From: Candidozyma auris
Lineage: Eukaryota; Ascomycota; Pichiomycetes; Serinales; Metschnikowiaceae
DNA: 64,000 bases
Assembly (NCBI RefSeq): GCF_003013715.1
Contig: NC_072813.1
Span: 2,170,001 to 2,234,000 of the forward strand
Direction of reading: 5' to 3'
Part shown: positions 39,517 through 49,554 of the stretch, piece by piece
How positions within the stretch are numbered: position 1 is the first letter of the stretch
Layout of the letters: the number at the start of each line of letters is the position of its first letter
The notes under the pieces: model-generated
Told to the model about the DNA's origin: nothing
Databases searched by the model: none
Seen by the model: the letters and a program-made list of their open reading frames with translations, nothing else
Translations under genes and position numbers: made by a program

Positions 39517-41694
39517 TTACCATGGCTCTAAAGTATTCACGCCCTTTTGTTTCCAAGAAGTCTTGGACGGATCGTGAAAGACTTTTTTGACAATTCCTTT
39601 GTTTATAAGCATATTTATTGTGCTTTTGTGGATATCAAGGCCATCAAGAACAAGTTCATCAAGCATTAGGACTTCTGACTTGAATGGTTGCGAACTCGAG
39701 TAATTGAGAAGGTTCATGATTCCAATCCCGCTAATCATGTGGCAGAATGAGATGTCTAGCCTCTTGAGCTTAAAGTTGTCGTAACCGCAAACATCTGCGA
39801 GATCCTTATGTAAGAACTTCATTGATACGTTGTCTAAATCCATCTCATTTAGGTAAAGCGTATGGAGCTGTGGCACGATGCGGAAGATTTGGGAGAACTC
39901 TAGCACATCACGGCCAACTGCAAATTGATCTCGCCGCAAGTACACATTTTGGCATTTGCCAATATTGAGTGTAGAAAGTTGTTGACCAGTGTTCGCAATA
40001 CGGAGCAATTTAAGTAAACCTTTGGATGATAAGAAGGACCCGTAGATATCGAGATATTCTAATGAAAAGAGACACGGTAAGGACTCAGCATCGACATCAC
40101 TTAAGTTTGAGTGTCTCTGATCACCGATTTCCCTGAAGGTAAGTTGTCTTAGCTGAAAGCCAGGACTAAAGAGGAGCAAAACTTTCACAAAATCTTTAAT
40201 CAGAAGTTCTGCATTATCTTCCAAGTATAAGCTCCGAAGTGACGGAATTTTGGCCAAGAACTCCCCAAAATGATGTACTCGGTTCTTGAAGTTGAAAGCA
40301 ACCAAAGTGAGTCTTGTCAAAGATGGAAATTCAAATTCAAGAATCTTAGGCTGAGCAACAAGTCTTTTCTCAATATACTTCGAATGGCTGATGTAGGAAA
40401 AGGCGTTAAGATTACCATATGAAATGTTGTCTTCCAGAGCTCTGAGGTATTGCTGATATTTCTCTGACTCTGATGGAGTGAGTGCATCAAAAGATGATTC
40501 TACGAGATCATCAGCTACCACGATATCTAGATCCGTGAGTCGGGGATAAAGATAAAGAAGCAATTGCGGATGCAAAATGGGCCGGTTGATAAGAAAGCGC
40601 AATTTCTCGATGCTTTTAAGGGTATCCAAATCCCATTTGCATTTCTCAAGCTTGTTCAAAAGAAGTTGTAGGCTGAAATCTCTGTTGACAATCTCTAAAC
40701 GTTTCAATTTGAGTGTTCTGTCTGTCACCAAGCTCTCCAAGATTCTTCCTAAATGCATAGTATTGAAAGTCGACCACACACGAACAGAATGGATGGACTT
40801 GTCGTACAGATACTGGGCGACTCTTTTCATAAGTCTCAAGCCTCCAGAGTATTCGGAAGCAGTAGCTCGGTGTCTCAAAGAGAACTTATCGTTATACAAC
40901 GAGGGAATCGAAATCAAAATCCAGTACCACTCTTTCGAGACCAAATGGCACCTGAGGAGGCTTCTTATCGGCAAGTAGGAAAATACATGCTCAATGACAT
41001 CAACGGGTAAAAGGCGCATTGGGTCAAGGTCACTCTTGCGTTTCTCCATAGTCAGTTGCTCCAGAGGAGCAGTAGACGAACGAGGAAGAGGCAACATCTC
41101 GTCTAGTCTTCGTTGAAGACCAGAGGCGGAGAAACTCTTTGCCCTTTTCACGCTTTGATCAGGTTCAGGCGAGTCCTTCAGGCCGCTTTGTCGTTTCAAC
41201 TTGAGCTTACGATTCAACTCTTTGTATTTAGCCTTGAGGTTTGCCAATAGCGACTCAGAAACAGGCACAGAGTGCTTCTCGCATGCCTTTTCAATAGTAT
41301 ATAGTCCTCTTTGCAAAATCTTATAGGCATCAACCTCCTTCGACTCTTTCATGTACACTTTGGCTGCTCGTAGATAACCTTTTGGGTCCAATGGGTCCAA
41401 GGTCATAGCTCTCTGAGTATCTTTCAAAGCCCTTGGCAAATTGCCCAACTTCTCAAAAGTAGCTGCCCGTTGATCAAGCACCAGTAGTAGCTTTGGATGA
41501 CAAAGCACCCCCAAAAGTGGTTTAGGGCTCAAATCATAGTAACGTCTCACTTTGGTGAGCTCAGCAGGAGCCTTGTCTGAAAGCTCTTTTATGATTTCAT
41601 TGTAGATTGTGAGGCACAGAGTGTAGTCTTTCTGTTTGAAGTACAGCACTGCTAGTTCGATCCGGTCGCTGAGCACAATCTCGCCCACTTCCAT
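39517..41694 (-). CDS. DIA2: F-box protein Dia2 (TPR - F-box - LRR)
   Basis: The substrate receptor of SCF-Dia2, which disassembles the CMG helicase at replication termination and safeguards replication. The order TPR (about residues 8-130, with RIELAVLYFKQKDYTLCLTIYNE-type helices), NLS-like basic patch (about 161-186), F-box (226-265, MRLLPVDVIEHVFSYLPIRSLLRCH) and C-terminal leucine-rich repeats is characteristic of Dia2 and S. pombe Pof3. Length 725 aa compares with 732 in S. cerevisiae. The ATG at 41694 gives MEVGEIVLSDRIELAV. It is transcribed in tandem with BUD21 but has its own upstream region with a promoter element at 41920. Confidence 0.93.
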   Translation of the reverse strand: MEVGEIVLSDRIELAVLYFKQKDYTLCLTIYNEIIKELSDKAPAELTKVRRYYDLSPKPLLGVLCHPKLLLVLDQRAATFEKLGNLPRALKDTQRAMTLDPLDPKGYLRAAKVYMKESKEVDAYKILQRGLYTIEKACEKHSVPVSESLLANLKAKYKELNRKLKLKRQSGLKDSPEPDQSVKRAKSFSASGLQRRLDEMLPLPRSSTAPLEQLTMEKRKSDLDPMRLLPVDVIEHVFSYLPIRSLLRCHLVSKEWYWILISIPSLYNDKFSLRHRATASEYSGGLRLMKRVAQYLYDKSIHSVRVWSTFNTMHLGRILESLVTDRTLKLKRLEIVNRDFSLQLLLNKLEKCKWDLDTLKSIEKLRFLINRPILHPQLLLYLYPRLTDLDIVVADDLVESSFDALTPSESEKYQQYLRALEDNISYGNLNAFSYISHSKYIEKRLVAQPKILEFEFPSLTRLTLVAFNFKNRVHHFGEFLAKIPSLRSLYLEDNAELLIKDFVKVLLLFSPGFQLRQLTFREIGDQRHSNLSDVDAESLPCLFSLEYLDIYGSFLSSKGLLKLLRIANTGQQLSTLNIGKCQNVYLRRDQFAVGRDVLEFSQIFRIVPQLHTLYLNEMDLDNVSMKFLHKDLADVCGYDNFKLKRLDISFCHMISGIGIMNLLNYSSSQPFKSEVLMLDELVLDGLDIHKSTINMLINKGIVKKVFHDPSKTSWKQKGVNTLEPW

Positions 41695-41919
41695 GGAGAC
41701 TTAGAATGTGACAAGAATTGAGTATGTAACGCGGTCGCGTATACTAGAGGAGAGAGAGAAGTAGAAGAGTGTGCAAGAAACAAATAAAAGTAGCGTACTT
41801 TTTCAAGAATCAAAATTTGTGAGGCTTCAAGTGTTCCGAAACCTAGTTGAATCCCTTCATTTATGCCGTTTGTCGGTGGAGACTGGAAGAAGGAGGTCCA
41901 TCTTCAAAAGCTTGAGTTT

Positions 41920-41929
41920 TTCGCAGCCA
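41920..41929 (+). promoter_or_regulatory. TTYGCAGCCA element upstream of DIA2
   Basis: TTCGCAGCCA within TTTTTCGCAGCCATT, 226 bp before the DIA2 ATG. Confidence 0.55.
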
Positions 41930-42398
41930 TTGGTCAAGGTCCCACAAATTATGCTTATCTGGCGCCGGAAGGCTCAAAGTCGTATAACTCTACCTGATTA
42001 CTCTTCAATAATTCAGACATGAAATTCGGTTGAAGTTCGACATCTTGCGAACAGCTGAAACGAATTACGTTTCAGACGTCTAATACCTGGATCAATTCAG
42101 TAGAAGGAGTTACTTAGATTTATGGTTGCATCAGGAAACCGCATAATTTGTAGGATGCTGAGTAAAGAATTGGTGGAAGCATGGTCAAACTTATAGGCGG
42201 CGTTTTAAGCAATTTGCGTGCACCGATTTAACAACCAGAAATTTGTATCTATCCAGGTTCATCTTCGAAGATTCCACAAATATAGACACAGACCTTCAAA
42301 TCCAGTTGAAAACCCCGAGAAAGCTCCAAATTTTTGGCAACCACCTATGTAACTTGCACCTCCCACTCGCCCTTCTTAATGCGACTCTCGTACCTCCA

Positions 42399-42408
42399 TT
42401 TGCAGCCA
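42399..42408 (+). promoter_or_regulatory. TTYGCAGCCA element upstream of ATX2
   Basis: TTTGCAGCCA followed by TAAT, 273 bp before the ATX2 ATG. Confidence 0.5.
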
Positions 42409-42680
42409 TAATAATTCAATCCCACGTCACATTGAATAGAATTTCCAAACAGCGTCTGCAAGAACGTCTCAAAGTACTTTCTACTCAGAGTAATTTCCAC
42501 TTGCAAATTTCATTCCCAGTGGCATTTTCCTTTCGCCCCGTATCGGACACCTTGTTGGCCCTTGGCATCCGTTATTACCCCAGACTGAAAATCCGCGCTG
42601 CCACATAATAGATTGTAATCTAGCACTTGAACAGTTACATCAAATTTCCTGACCTCGATCGAACCATTGGAATACGAAGG

Positions 42681-43535
42681 ATGCCTGACTTGCTTGCCCT
42701 TTTCCTATTGGCCGTGCTCATGGCAGCAACGTCTTTTGCTGCTGGCTTCTTGCCCTGGAAATTCGGCCTTCCGCTTCATCAGCTAGACACCGTGATCGCT
42801 TCTAGTATGGGCATTCTTGTGGGCACTGTGTTGGTGTTGGTGATCCCCGAGGGGGCAGAGACACTTTTTGAAGGGCGTGCCGAGGACCATCACTTCTTGT
42901 CGACGTCGACAATTGCGGGCGTTTCGCTTCTCACTGGGTTCATGATCATGTTCATGGTTGACCAATATACGGTGGTGAAAGACTCTACACCTTCTTCATA
43001 TTCCGATGAAAGTTCATGGAGAGCACTCTTTGAGAGCACGCTTCACTCAACCTTGACAATTGGGTTGATGCTCCACTCGTGCATTGACGGCATTGCCCTC
43101 GGACTGTCGTTTTTCCACCAGAAGAACTCGTTCCACATGTTTTTGTTTTTTATGATTATCATCCATAAACTCCCCACTGCTTTCAGTTTGGCGGTGGTGC
43201 TTCATACAGAAGGTTTTTCAGTGACAGCGGTGAACTTTCATCTCTTCTTGTTCGCTCTTTCTACTCCAGTCTCCTCCCTCATCACCTACGGCGTCATTTC
43301 GATCTTAAAACTAGACAACCCCTTGGTATTGGGGATCTTGCTTCTATTTAGTGCGGGCACGTTCCTATATTCTGTAATTCACGTCATGATGGAAGTCTTG
43401 GAGAGGAAGCTGCAAAAGACAAGTTACGAGCCCGAACTGAAACCTCCGGTGCATGCCTTTTCAAATACAGAAATGGCCTTGACAGTCGCCGGTATGCTTC
43501 TTCCTGTCATTTTCTCACTAGCGGGAGCCCATTGA
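42681..43535 (+). CDS. ATX2: ZIP-family Golgi metal transporter Atx2
   Basis: A ZIP transporter of the Atx2/ZIP9 type, moving manganese (and related divalent metals) between Golgi lumen and cytosol. The 284-aa protein has about eight hydrophobic segments. The core ZIP helices read HSTLTIGLMLHSCIDGIALG and FFMIIIHKLPTAFSLAVVLH, with the conserved His/Asp metal ligands, and an early VLVLVIPEGAETL segment. The usual long His-rich loop is reduced to EDHH. The ATG at 42681 begins the first membrane helix; the longer frame starts at TTG. Its stop is only 8 bp from the convergent lipase gene stop. Confidence 0.87.
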   Translation: MPDLLALFLLAVLMAATSFAAGFLPWKFGLPLHQLDTVIASSMGILVGTVLVLVIPEGAETLFEGRAEDHHFLSTSTIAGVSLLTGFMIMFMVDQYTVVKDSTPSSYSDESSWRALFESTLHSTLTIGLMLHSCIDGIALGLSFFHQKNSFHMFLFFMIIIHKLPTAFSLAVVLHTEGFSVTAVNFHLFLFALSTPVSSLITYGVISILKLDNPLVLGILLLFSAGTFLYSVIHVMMEVLERKLQKTSYEPELKPPVHAFSNTEMALTVAGMLLPVIFSLAGAH

Positions 43536-43543
43536 TCAATAAC

Positions 43544-46344
43544 TCACTCACAAGGGTAGAATTCCCCCTCAGAATCCTCATCAGCGTTTCCTTTGGGCTC
43601 AACAGGGTTAATCTCTCCATCTACATCGTCACTTGCGGGCTCGTTATCGGACAGTCCTTGCTCACTGACGTCTTTCGACGGGCCGCTTGTATCAGGATCA
43701 CTCACCTCCTTGCCAAAAAGAGGTATGCTTTTCGGAATGTTCGGACTTCCCATACCAGGGCTTCGGTCAAAGTATGCTTGGTTTCCCGCTGGACCCAGGA
43801 GTGAACGCGAGTGATGACGCTGGCGCATCGACAGCAGCAACCGAGGTTTCGACAACAGGCGCCTCAAGTCTGGCGCGTTGAGAGTTTTCATTGACTCCAA
43901 CACCTCGGTGTCGTATTCGCGTTGTACCAACGCATTGGGAGTTGCCAGAGAGCCGTATGAAAATGACGATTCTCTCAGTCTAGTGAGCCCAAGGAGGTTT
44001 CCACTGCCTGACGACCGTGGCAAGTTAGCCCTCTCCCTAGTTTCCAAGCTCTTTGGTTTCTCTTGCTTCCTTCCGGGTGTCCCATACAAAGACGCTAGTT
44101 CGCCGTAGTCGGAATAGTGGACAGACTTCTCATCCTTTGGACTCGTACGAAGCTTAACTGGGCTGTGTGTAAGGGAGTCGTCGTTAAGCTGGAAGTTTCC
44201 GGAACTTACAGCCTTGCGAATCCTGCGACCATCATGGTTCGCTGCCATTGAATATCCATACGCTTCGATACCTTGCAATGTGTTATCATTATTGCCAAGT
44301 AGCCCAGATGAAGGCTCACTTGCACCACCGCGATCAAGCCTTCCATTCATGGACAGCAAAGACGTAGTGGATTTGCCTTTAAGTATCCCTTTAGCTTTCT
44401 CTCCAGAGAACATCGAGACAAACTTGTCCCTTTTCTTCTGCTTGGGGATCCGTTCACCAGTAGAATATATGCTAGCATTTGTGGTTGTGTTGTGCCTTTT
44501 GATCTGTGGGATTTGAGGGAGTTGTTTGTGATCATTCTCCAAGCGTTTGGACCGATTAAATACAGGGTAACTTATCAAGTATGAATTCATTTCCCCATTC
44601 TTCAACATGTCTGACGTAGTGCCATTCATCGCAGTACTTCCGTATGTGATTCTGTTGTTAGACGAAGCAATGACTCTTCCCCGAAGCTTGGTGATTGCTT
44701 TATCCAAGGCGAATTCAACACCACAGTGGTTGTTTATAAGACTGATCTTTGGCCAGCAAGCACGGGCACCTCTTAGCAAGAAGTCTAACAAAAACTCTGG
44801 TCCTGGATTCTCAAATACTTTCGTGAAGTCTGTGAAGTGAAGGTCAGGTAAAATAGTGACATCACCTGAGTATTGTTGTGATAAAAGGGAGATTGCTTTC
44901 ATTGCCAAGTTCTTCGAGACATCCATCTCGTGTATGACTTGCAAGTAGTGGATGATCTCACTAGTGACGAAGTCGTAGCAATTGTTCAAAATACCTCTCA
45001 CAGCCTCTCTTAAATCGTTATCTAGTGGACCAGAGAAGGAGCCCACAGAGAACCTCAAAATGGGAGACACATGCGGATTAATTTGCACTGCAATGATATG
45101 ATCAACATTGAACATCTCAGACAAGCGCAAAATGGGAAGATCGCCATCAACAGAGCCATCGACGTACTTCAGAGAGACGTCGTTGTTCCACTCGCGGATC
45201 TCACCAGTTCGTGGGTTCTTTTCGTAGATCGTGGAGGAAGGGAAAATGCCAGGAAGGGAGCATGAGGCACTCACAGCAGACCAGATAAGACAATTTGGAG
45301 CAGACAAGTAATTTAAGAGTCTCGTTTGCTCATGCATTGAGGCTGGAGATACCGTGATATTGAGAATCTTACCGGTTCTATTGTAGGCTTCTCTAAAGGT
45401 CAAGTCGCCCACGAACTCCCGCATGGTTTCTTGGAGGCCCTTGATGTCAAAAAAGGTACCAAACTTGAGCATATGGCTAACCCGTTCCAAGAATTTTTTG
45501 AAGGTGCTCTCTGTCGGGTCGGACTTTCCGAAAATGTTGAGCTTTTGCTCCGTAATCAGCGCCAACAACGCAGCCATCTCCTCGTTCGTATTGCAGCACA
45601 ACATACTGGCGAAAATGGAGCCCGAAGAAGAGCCTGAAATGATTCTTGGCATCAAATTAGCCTCAAGAAGCGCTATCAACACCCCCACATGTGAAACGCC
45701 GAAGGTTGACCCACCAGAGAGCAAAAGCGCCGTTCGGCCGATATTCTTACGTGTTTGTATGAGCATCCCCAAAGATAGCGGTCGTCCAAGTTGATCTCGG
45801 GATCGCTCACCAAGTAATCGAGCGACTGCTGGCACTCATCGATGAACTCCTCAATGAGCTTCTTAGTTCCCACATGCGACTGCCTATACAACCTGGCATC
45901 ACCCATGTTTCCAACATTCCTTGTCAATTTCGTCCGTATCAAATAGAGCAAGAGTTTATGATCCTTAGCCATCCGTGCATTTTTCAACTCTTGCATATTT
46001 TTGTAAACGTTGTCGTGATCATAGAACGGCAGCTGAGGGTCTAGCTTCCACATGTTATTGCCCAAGAGCTCATCCAACTCTGCCGAAATCGCATACCACT
46101 GCTTATACGTGACGGCCGTTTTTTGCTGCAGCTTCAACTTCTCAATAAGCTCCTTCTTGTGGTTTACCGCAGGCACTACCTTGCCCACAACGGGTAAAAG
46201 GCGTAAAGCTGAGAGCACTCTGTTGCGGTACGAGGCCATGGATTCGTAGACATCCTCAGCATCTCTTGGTCTGAGGTGTGGATTTTGGGCCAAGATAGAC
46301 TGGATGATCTCGGCGTGAGCCGAAGACGACGAAGGCTCGGTCAT
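43544..46344 (-). CDS. TGL4: Patatin-type triacylglycerol lipase (Tgl4-like), frame broken by one base
   Basis: A lipid-droplet triacylglycerol lipase of the Tgl3/4/5 family. The first frame (46344 to about 45772) encodes the conserved N-terminal region up to NLDDRYL. The second frame (about 45772 to 43544) continues without loss of conserved sequence: TRKNIGRTALLLSGGSTFG (oxyanion loop), GSSSGS (G-x-S-x-G lipase motif, Ser near residue 240 of the joined product), and YVDGSVDGDLP with the catalytic Asp. Joining requires one extra T in a CTTT run at 45771-45773, giving about 933 aa, close to S. cerevisiae Tgl4 (910). The Ser-rich C-terminal third fits the kinase-regulated Tgl4 tail. The break is either a sequence error or a recent mutation; no decay is seen elsewhere. 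Tgl5 is the alternative name. Confidence 0.85.
45770..45774 (-). other. TGL4: Apparent one-base deletion in lipase gene
   Basis: The plus strand reads CCCCAAAG. One more A would read through from DDRYL into LGMLIQTRKN in the family-conserved frame. The site is a homopolymer next to another homopolymer, a typical place for indel errors. No canonical X XXY YYZ slippery heptamer is present. Confidence 0.75.
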
Positions 46345-47276
46345 GCCTAGTTTCTGTTGAGGTTATAAAGGAAGGGACTAGTTAAATGGAAGAAGAGATT
46401 AGTTGTATAATATGGGTGCATACGGGTGCGAAATGAAATCTGGGGAAGGCCTGTGAAAAGGAACGAGACGGGCGGGCCCGAGGCGTAGATAAAGGGAGGA
46501 AAAAAAGTGTATGATAAGGTGCAGTTAAGAAAGTAAAAAAACAACAAAAAGGTTACTTTTTTTTCGTGATTCTATTGTGTTTCGCCTTTGGTTGGTCTTG
46601 AAGTTATCCGATGGCAGATTCGGGTGCAAAGTGTGTACATATTCGGCTGATGCAGGCAGAAATGGAACACAAGAAAGTGGAATGCTCTGTTCGACACAAA
46701 GAAAGGGAGACGGAGACGGAGGAGAAGAAAGTTAGAAGAAACTTCGTTTTAGATGCTTGAATGCCGAGTTCAGATATACTGTGGCTCGTGCCTGGGTGTG
46801 TAGATAGCGGTCTGTTTTACGATACTTTTACGAGACTGCCTTCTAGAAGGACTTATTGTGCGCTCCATGTGATAAACAGGTGCAAAAAGAATCTCAATCT
46901 GAGACGCTCTACTGGGTTCAGGTGACTTTGAGTCATATTCGTGATTATACTAGTACAACATAGACGGCGAGTTTCACATACAAGAAACCGTAGAGATACA
47001 GTAGAGGATGGGGATACGCTAATAAAGGTATCATCAAGGCTAGCTTGAAATGCCAACAACAACTTGGAGACCACTAATCTGCAAGTTGCTGAGTCCAAAA
47101 GATCCCTGTCAGAATTATGCAAATGAATGGGCCTGCTCAAAAATTAAGGTCAATAAGGTCTTCCAAAGTTCGTCTTTTCCAAGTCTTTTGCAGCCATTTT
47201 TTTTAGCATTTCCAGCGTTTGCAGCCATTTTTTTCAGCATTTCCAGCGTTTGCAGCCATTCGCATCCAGACTCCCA
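46345..47276. other. Lipase upstream region / PLB 3' end, with tandem repeat
   Basis: 932 bp. The half near the lipase ATG is A/T-rich with poly-A runs (46536-46570). The distal end has a 31-bp tandem repeat carrying three promoter elements. No credible ORF. Confidence 0.6.
47187..47260 (+). repeat. 31-bp tandem repeat carrying three TTYGCAGCCA elements
   Basis: Units of TTTGCAGCCATTTTTTT followed by AGCATTTCCAGCG repeat at 47187, 47218 and (partly) 47249, spaced exactly 31 bp. It ends 16 bp before the phospholipase B stop codon and lies 843 bp upstream of the lipase ATG. Confidence 0.85.
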
Positions 47277-49181
47277 TCAGAGCCACAGAAAGAGGCTCTT
47301 CAAGCCCTTCCACAAAAACCCGAGAATTCCGCCTCCCCCGCTGTTTCCCTTAGTCACAACAATCGAATTGTTGCCCCAGAGCGTCATCAGGCTGTTGGTG
47401 AGCCCGTCTATGGTGTAGTTCACAGGGCGGTAGTAGTCAGCACCTTCATACACCGACCCATCCCAGCAGTACTTGTCAAAGCACTTCTTGCACTGGTCGC
47501 TCTGCTCAATCCCCTGTCTCTCCTGGTCTCTACGTACCACCGCACACGCCACACATGCTCCCCAGTCGCTGTCGACAGTGCCATTCATCTGTGTAGCAAT
47601 ATCGTAGCCATTCTGGATGGTGGCCTTTTTCTCCAGATCTGAGTATGTCAATTGGAGCGTGGACTGGTTGGAGAAGTACTCGAACGGGCGGTTGGCCAAG
47701 TAGATGACAAGAGGAGGCGTGACCCCGTCCTTGGCAAGCGTCGACTGATTTTTGGCGTCGCAGCCAAAGAAAACCGGCCGGGCAGTCAAATTGTGCGCTG
47801 CAAACGTCTCTTCACCAGGAACATAGGGGCAAATCACCGACTGGCCCTCGTAAGTCTGCGAGCGGCGGTAGGCGTTGACTATAGAAGCGCCGTCGGGCCA
47901 CAGGGCCGGGTTGTTGTCGAAAGCTAGCACTGTGTCCACCTTTCTTCTGGAGTTCATCAACGACGACAAGGGAAGGTACTCGCCGCCAATGCCACCGTCC
48001 ATGAGGAAAAGCGACTCTGAGCTCAGCAAGTTGGAAGAGCCAGCGTGCTCAGACCCATAAAACGGGTTCGGGTTGTAGATGGCAATATCCTCCTTCTGCT
48101 TGGACATTCTCTTCAAGAGGCTGCGAACAACCCACTTAACGGGCCCAGGAAGCTGGTCGCAATTGGGACACACCAAGGTGTCGAGAAATTGGTTAAAGAG
48201 TGACGACGAGGTGCCCACCACGAAGGCCGCGTTGTCAAAGCCGCCAATGCACGTCTCGTTCGTCTTGCCATTGAACACTCTGGTGCCCAAGTACTTGGTA
48301 GGGGCAAAGGAGTTGATGGAGGTATCAAAAGAGCCCATCTCGAGGGGGTTGAACTCCACCACGGGCGAGTTCAAATCGTACACTAACGAATCGGGTCTTC
48401 TGGCCAACGCCAGCACCAAGGGGAACGGCATCGTGTGGTTCTTGAACCCCAGAGATTCCTGGAGGTCTGACCACACCACCAGATCAAAGTAATTGTCTAC
48501 GCTAGGGAAAAGCTGGTGCGCCAATGCTCTGCCCCAGACATCTGTGATTGTCGTATAGAAGCCAGCATCCTCCTTGGCCTTGATATCGTCGCCAATTCCC
48601 GTGCCGTTGGCGTTTTTCCAGTACCGCACATGCGTGATGAGCTTCAGGTAGCTGTTGGTGATAGCAGCCCACGCAAGGCCGAGAAAGTCCAGAGTGTCTA
48701 CGATACTATTGGCGTCTGTGTTGTTCCACATGGAATCCCGAAGCGTGACAACCTCGGGCCAATCTTGCACGGCCACCAGGCCCAAGAGCCAGGCACCACC
48801 AGAGAGACCGGCAATGTATGTGCTCAGTTGCAAAATTCCAGCGACAGGCAGATCCTCTGAGCGAGCGTCGATGGCTGCGAGCTCCCCAGCACCCACAAAC
48901 ATGGCTCTGTAGCCGCCGCCGGAAAACGCCGTGGCGAGGCGAACCGAGCTGTTTTCAATGTCAAAGTCCTCTTCGGGCAAATTTTTTTGCAAAAACTGGG
49001 CGAGGGCCTCGTTGGCCTTGGGCTGGCGATTTTGCACCCATTCCTGCTCGGCGTCTGAGATCAGCTCCCCCAGGCGTAGAAGGGAGCCCTCAGGGCAGGA
49101 AACCTTGACTGGAGCGTAGCCGCCTGAAGGAGAGATCGCCGCGGCCGCACACCAGAGACCAGCAAAAACCAGCCAGCGCAT
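47277..49181 (-). CDS. Secreted/cell-wall phospholipase B
   Basis: Fungal lysophospholipase/phospholipase B, which removes both acyl chains from phospholipids outside the cell and is a known virulence factor of pathogenic Candida. The 634-aa protein starts with the signal peptide MRWLVFAGLWCAAAA, followed by VSCPEGSLLR. The cPLA2-like catalytic domain has LATAFSGGGYRAM (oxyanion site, about 82-94), AGLSGGAWL with nucleophile Ser127, and SLFLMDGGIGGEYLPL with the catalytic Asp. The C-terminal Cys pattern C-x-x-C-A ... C-x-x-C-F-x-x-Y-C-W is typical of the family. A Gly/Ser stretch and short hydrophobic tail could be a weak GPI signal. The ATG at 49181 is chosen for the signal peptide; an earlier in-frame start would add an unconserved leader. 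Confidence 0.95.
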   Translation of the reverse strand: MRWLVFAGLWCAAAAISPSGGYAPVKVSCPEGSLLRLGELISDAEQEWVQNRQPKANEALAQFLQKNLPEEDFDIENSSVRLATAFSGGGYRAMFVGAGELAAIDARSEDLPVAGILQLSTYIAGLSGGAWLLGLVAVQDWPEVVTLRDSMWNNTDANSIVDTLDFLGLAWAAITNSYLKLITHVRYWKNANGTGIGDDIKAKEDAGFYTTITDVWGRALAHQLFPSVDNYFDLVVWSDLQESLGFKNHTMPFPLVLALARRPDSLVYDLNSPVVEFNPLEMGSFDTSINSFAPTKYLGTRVFNGKTNETCIGGFDNAAFVVGTSSSLFNQFLDTLVCPNCDQLPGPVKWVVRSLLKRMSKQKEDIAIYNPNPFYGSEHAGSSNLLSSESLFLMDGGIGGEYLPLSSLMNSRRKVDTVLAFDNNPALWPDGASIVNAYRRSQTYEGQSVICPYVPGEETFAAHNLTARPVFFGCDAKNQSTLAKDGVTPPLVIYLANRPFEYFSNQSTLQLTYSDLEKKATIQNGYDIATQMNGTVDSDWGACVACAVVRRDQERQGIEQSDQCKKCFDKYCWDGSVYEGADYYRPVNYTIDGLTNSLMTLWGNNSIVVTKGNSGGGGILGFLWKGLKSLFLWL

Positions 49182-49544
49182 GAGTAACAAGGGAACGTAA
49201 GGGAAACGAAATAGAAAAAATGAAGGGAAAGCTGCCTGGTTAAGCAAAGTTTAATGAGCTTGGGAATCGAGTGTTTTTGACTATTTATCCTTGCACCTGG
49301 GGCTCGGGGTCTTTTGTAGGAATTCACGGCACTGGGCTGCCTGAGGCCGCGAATGCGGTTGCCTAAATGAGGCATCTTGGGTGTGGGGACAAAGGCCATG
49401 AAGGGAAGAGATAGGGTAAACTAAAATTGATGAGCGAGGGGGGAGACAATGAGAGACTATTATAGAGACATGACGTCAAGGAATTGAGCTGGAATTTGCG
49501 TTCGTTGGTCATTTTGGGCGGAACTGGCGGGTTTTCCCAATGGC

Positions 49545-49554
49545 TGGTTGCGAA
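49545..49554 (-). promoter_or_regulatory. Variant element TGGTTGCGAA, PLB promoter
   Basis: GGTTGCGAAATATACCC, 364 bp before the PLB ATG, closely resembling the block in the glucoamylase promoter. Confidence 0.35.

Larger units (their letters stand above)
41695..42680. other. Divergent promoter region DIA2 / ATX2
   Basis: 986 bp between two start codons containing two TTYGCAGCCA elements, one nearer each gene. Short ORFs here are unconvincing. Confidence 0.6.

Noticed and set aside
45676..45835. Overlapping ends of the two lipase frames as separate genes
   Set aside because: Each covers only part of one conserved lipase; the overlap is the shadow of a single one-base break.
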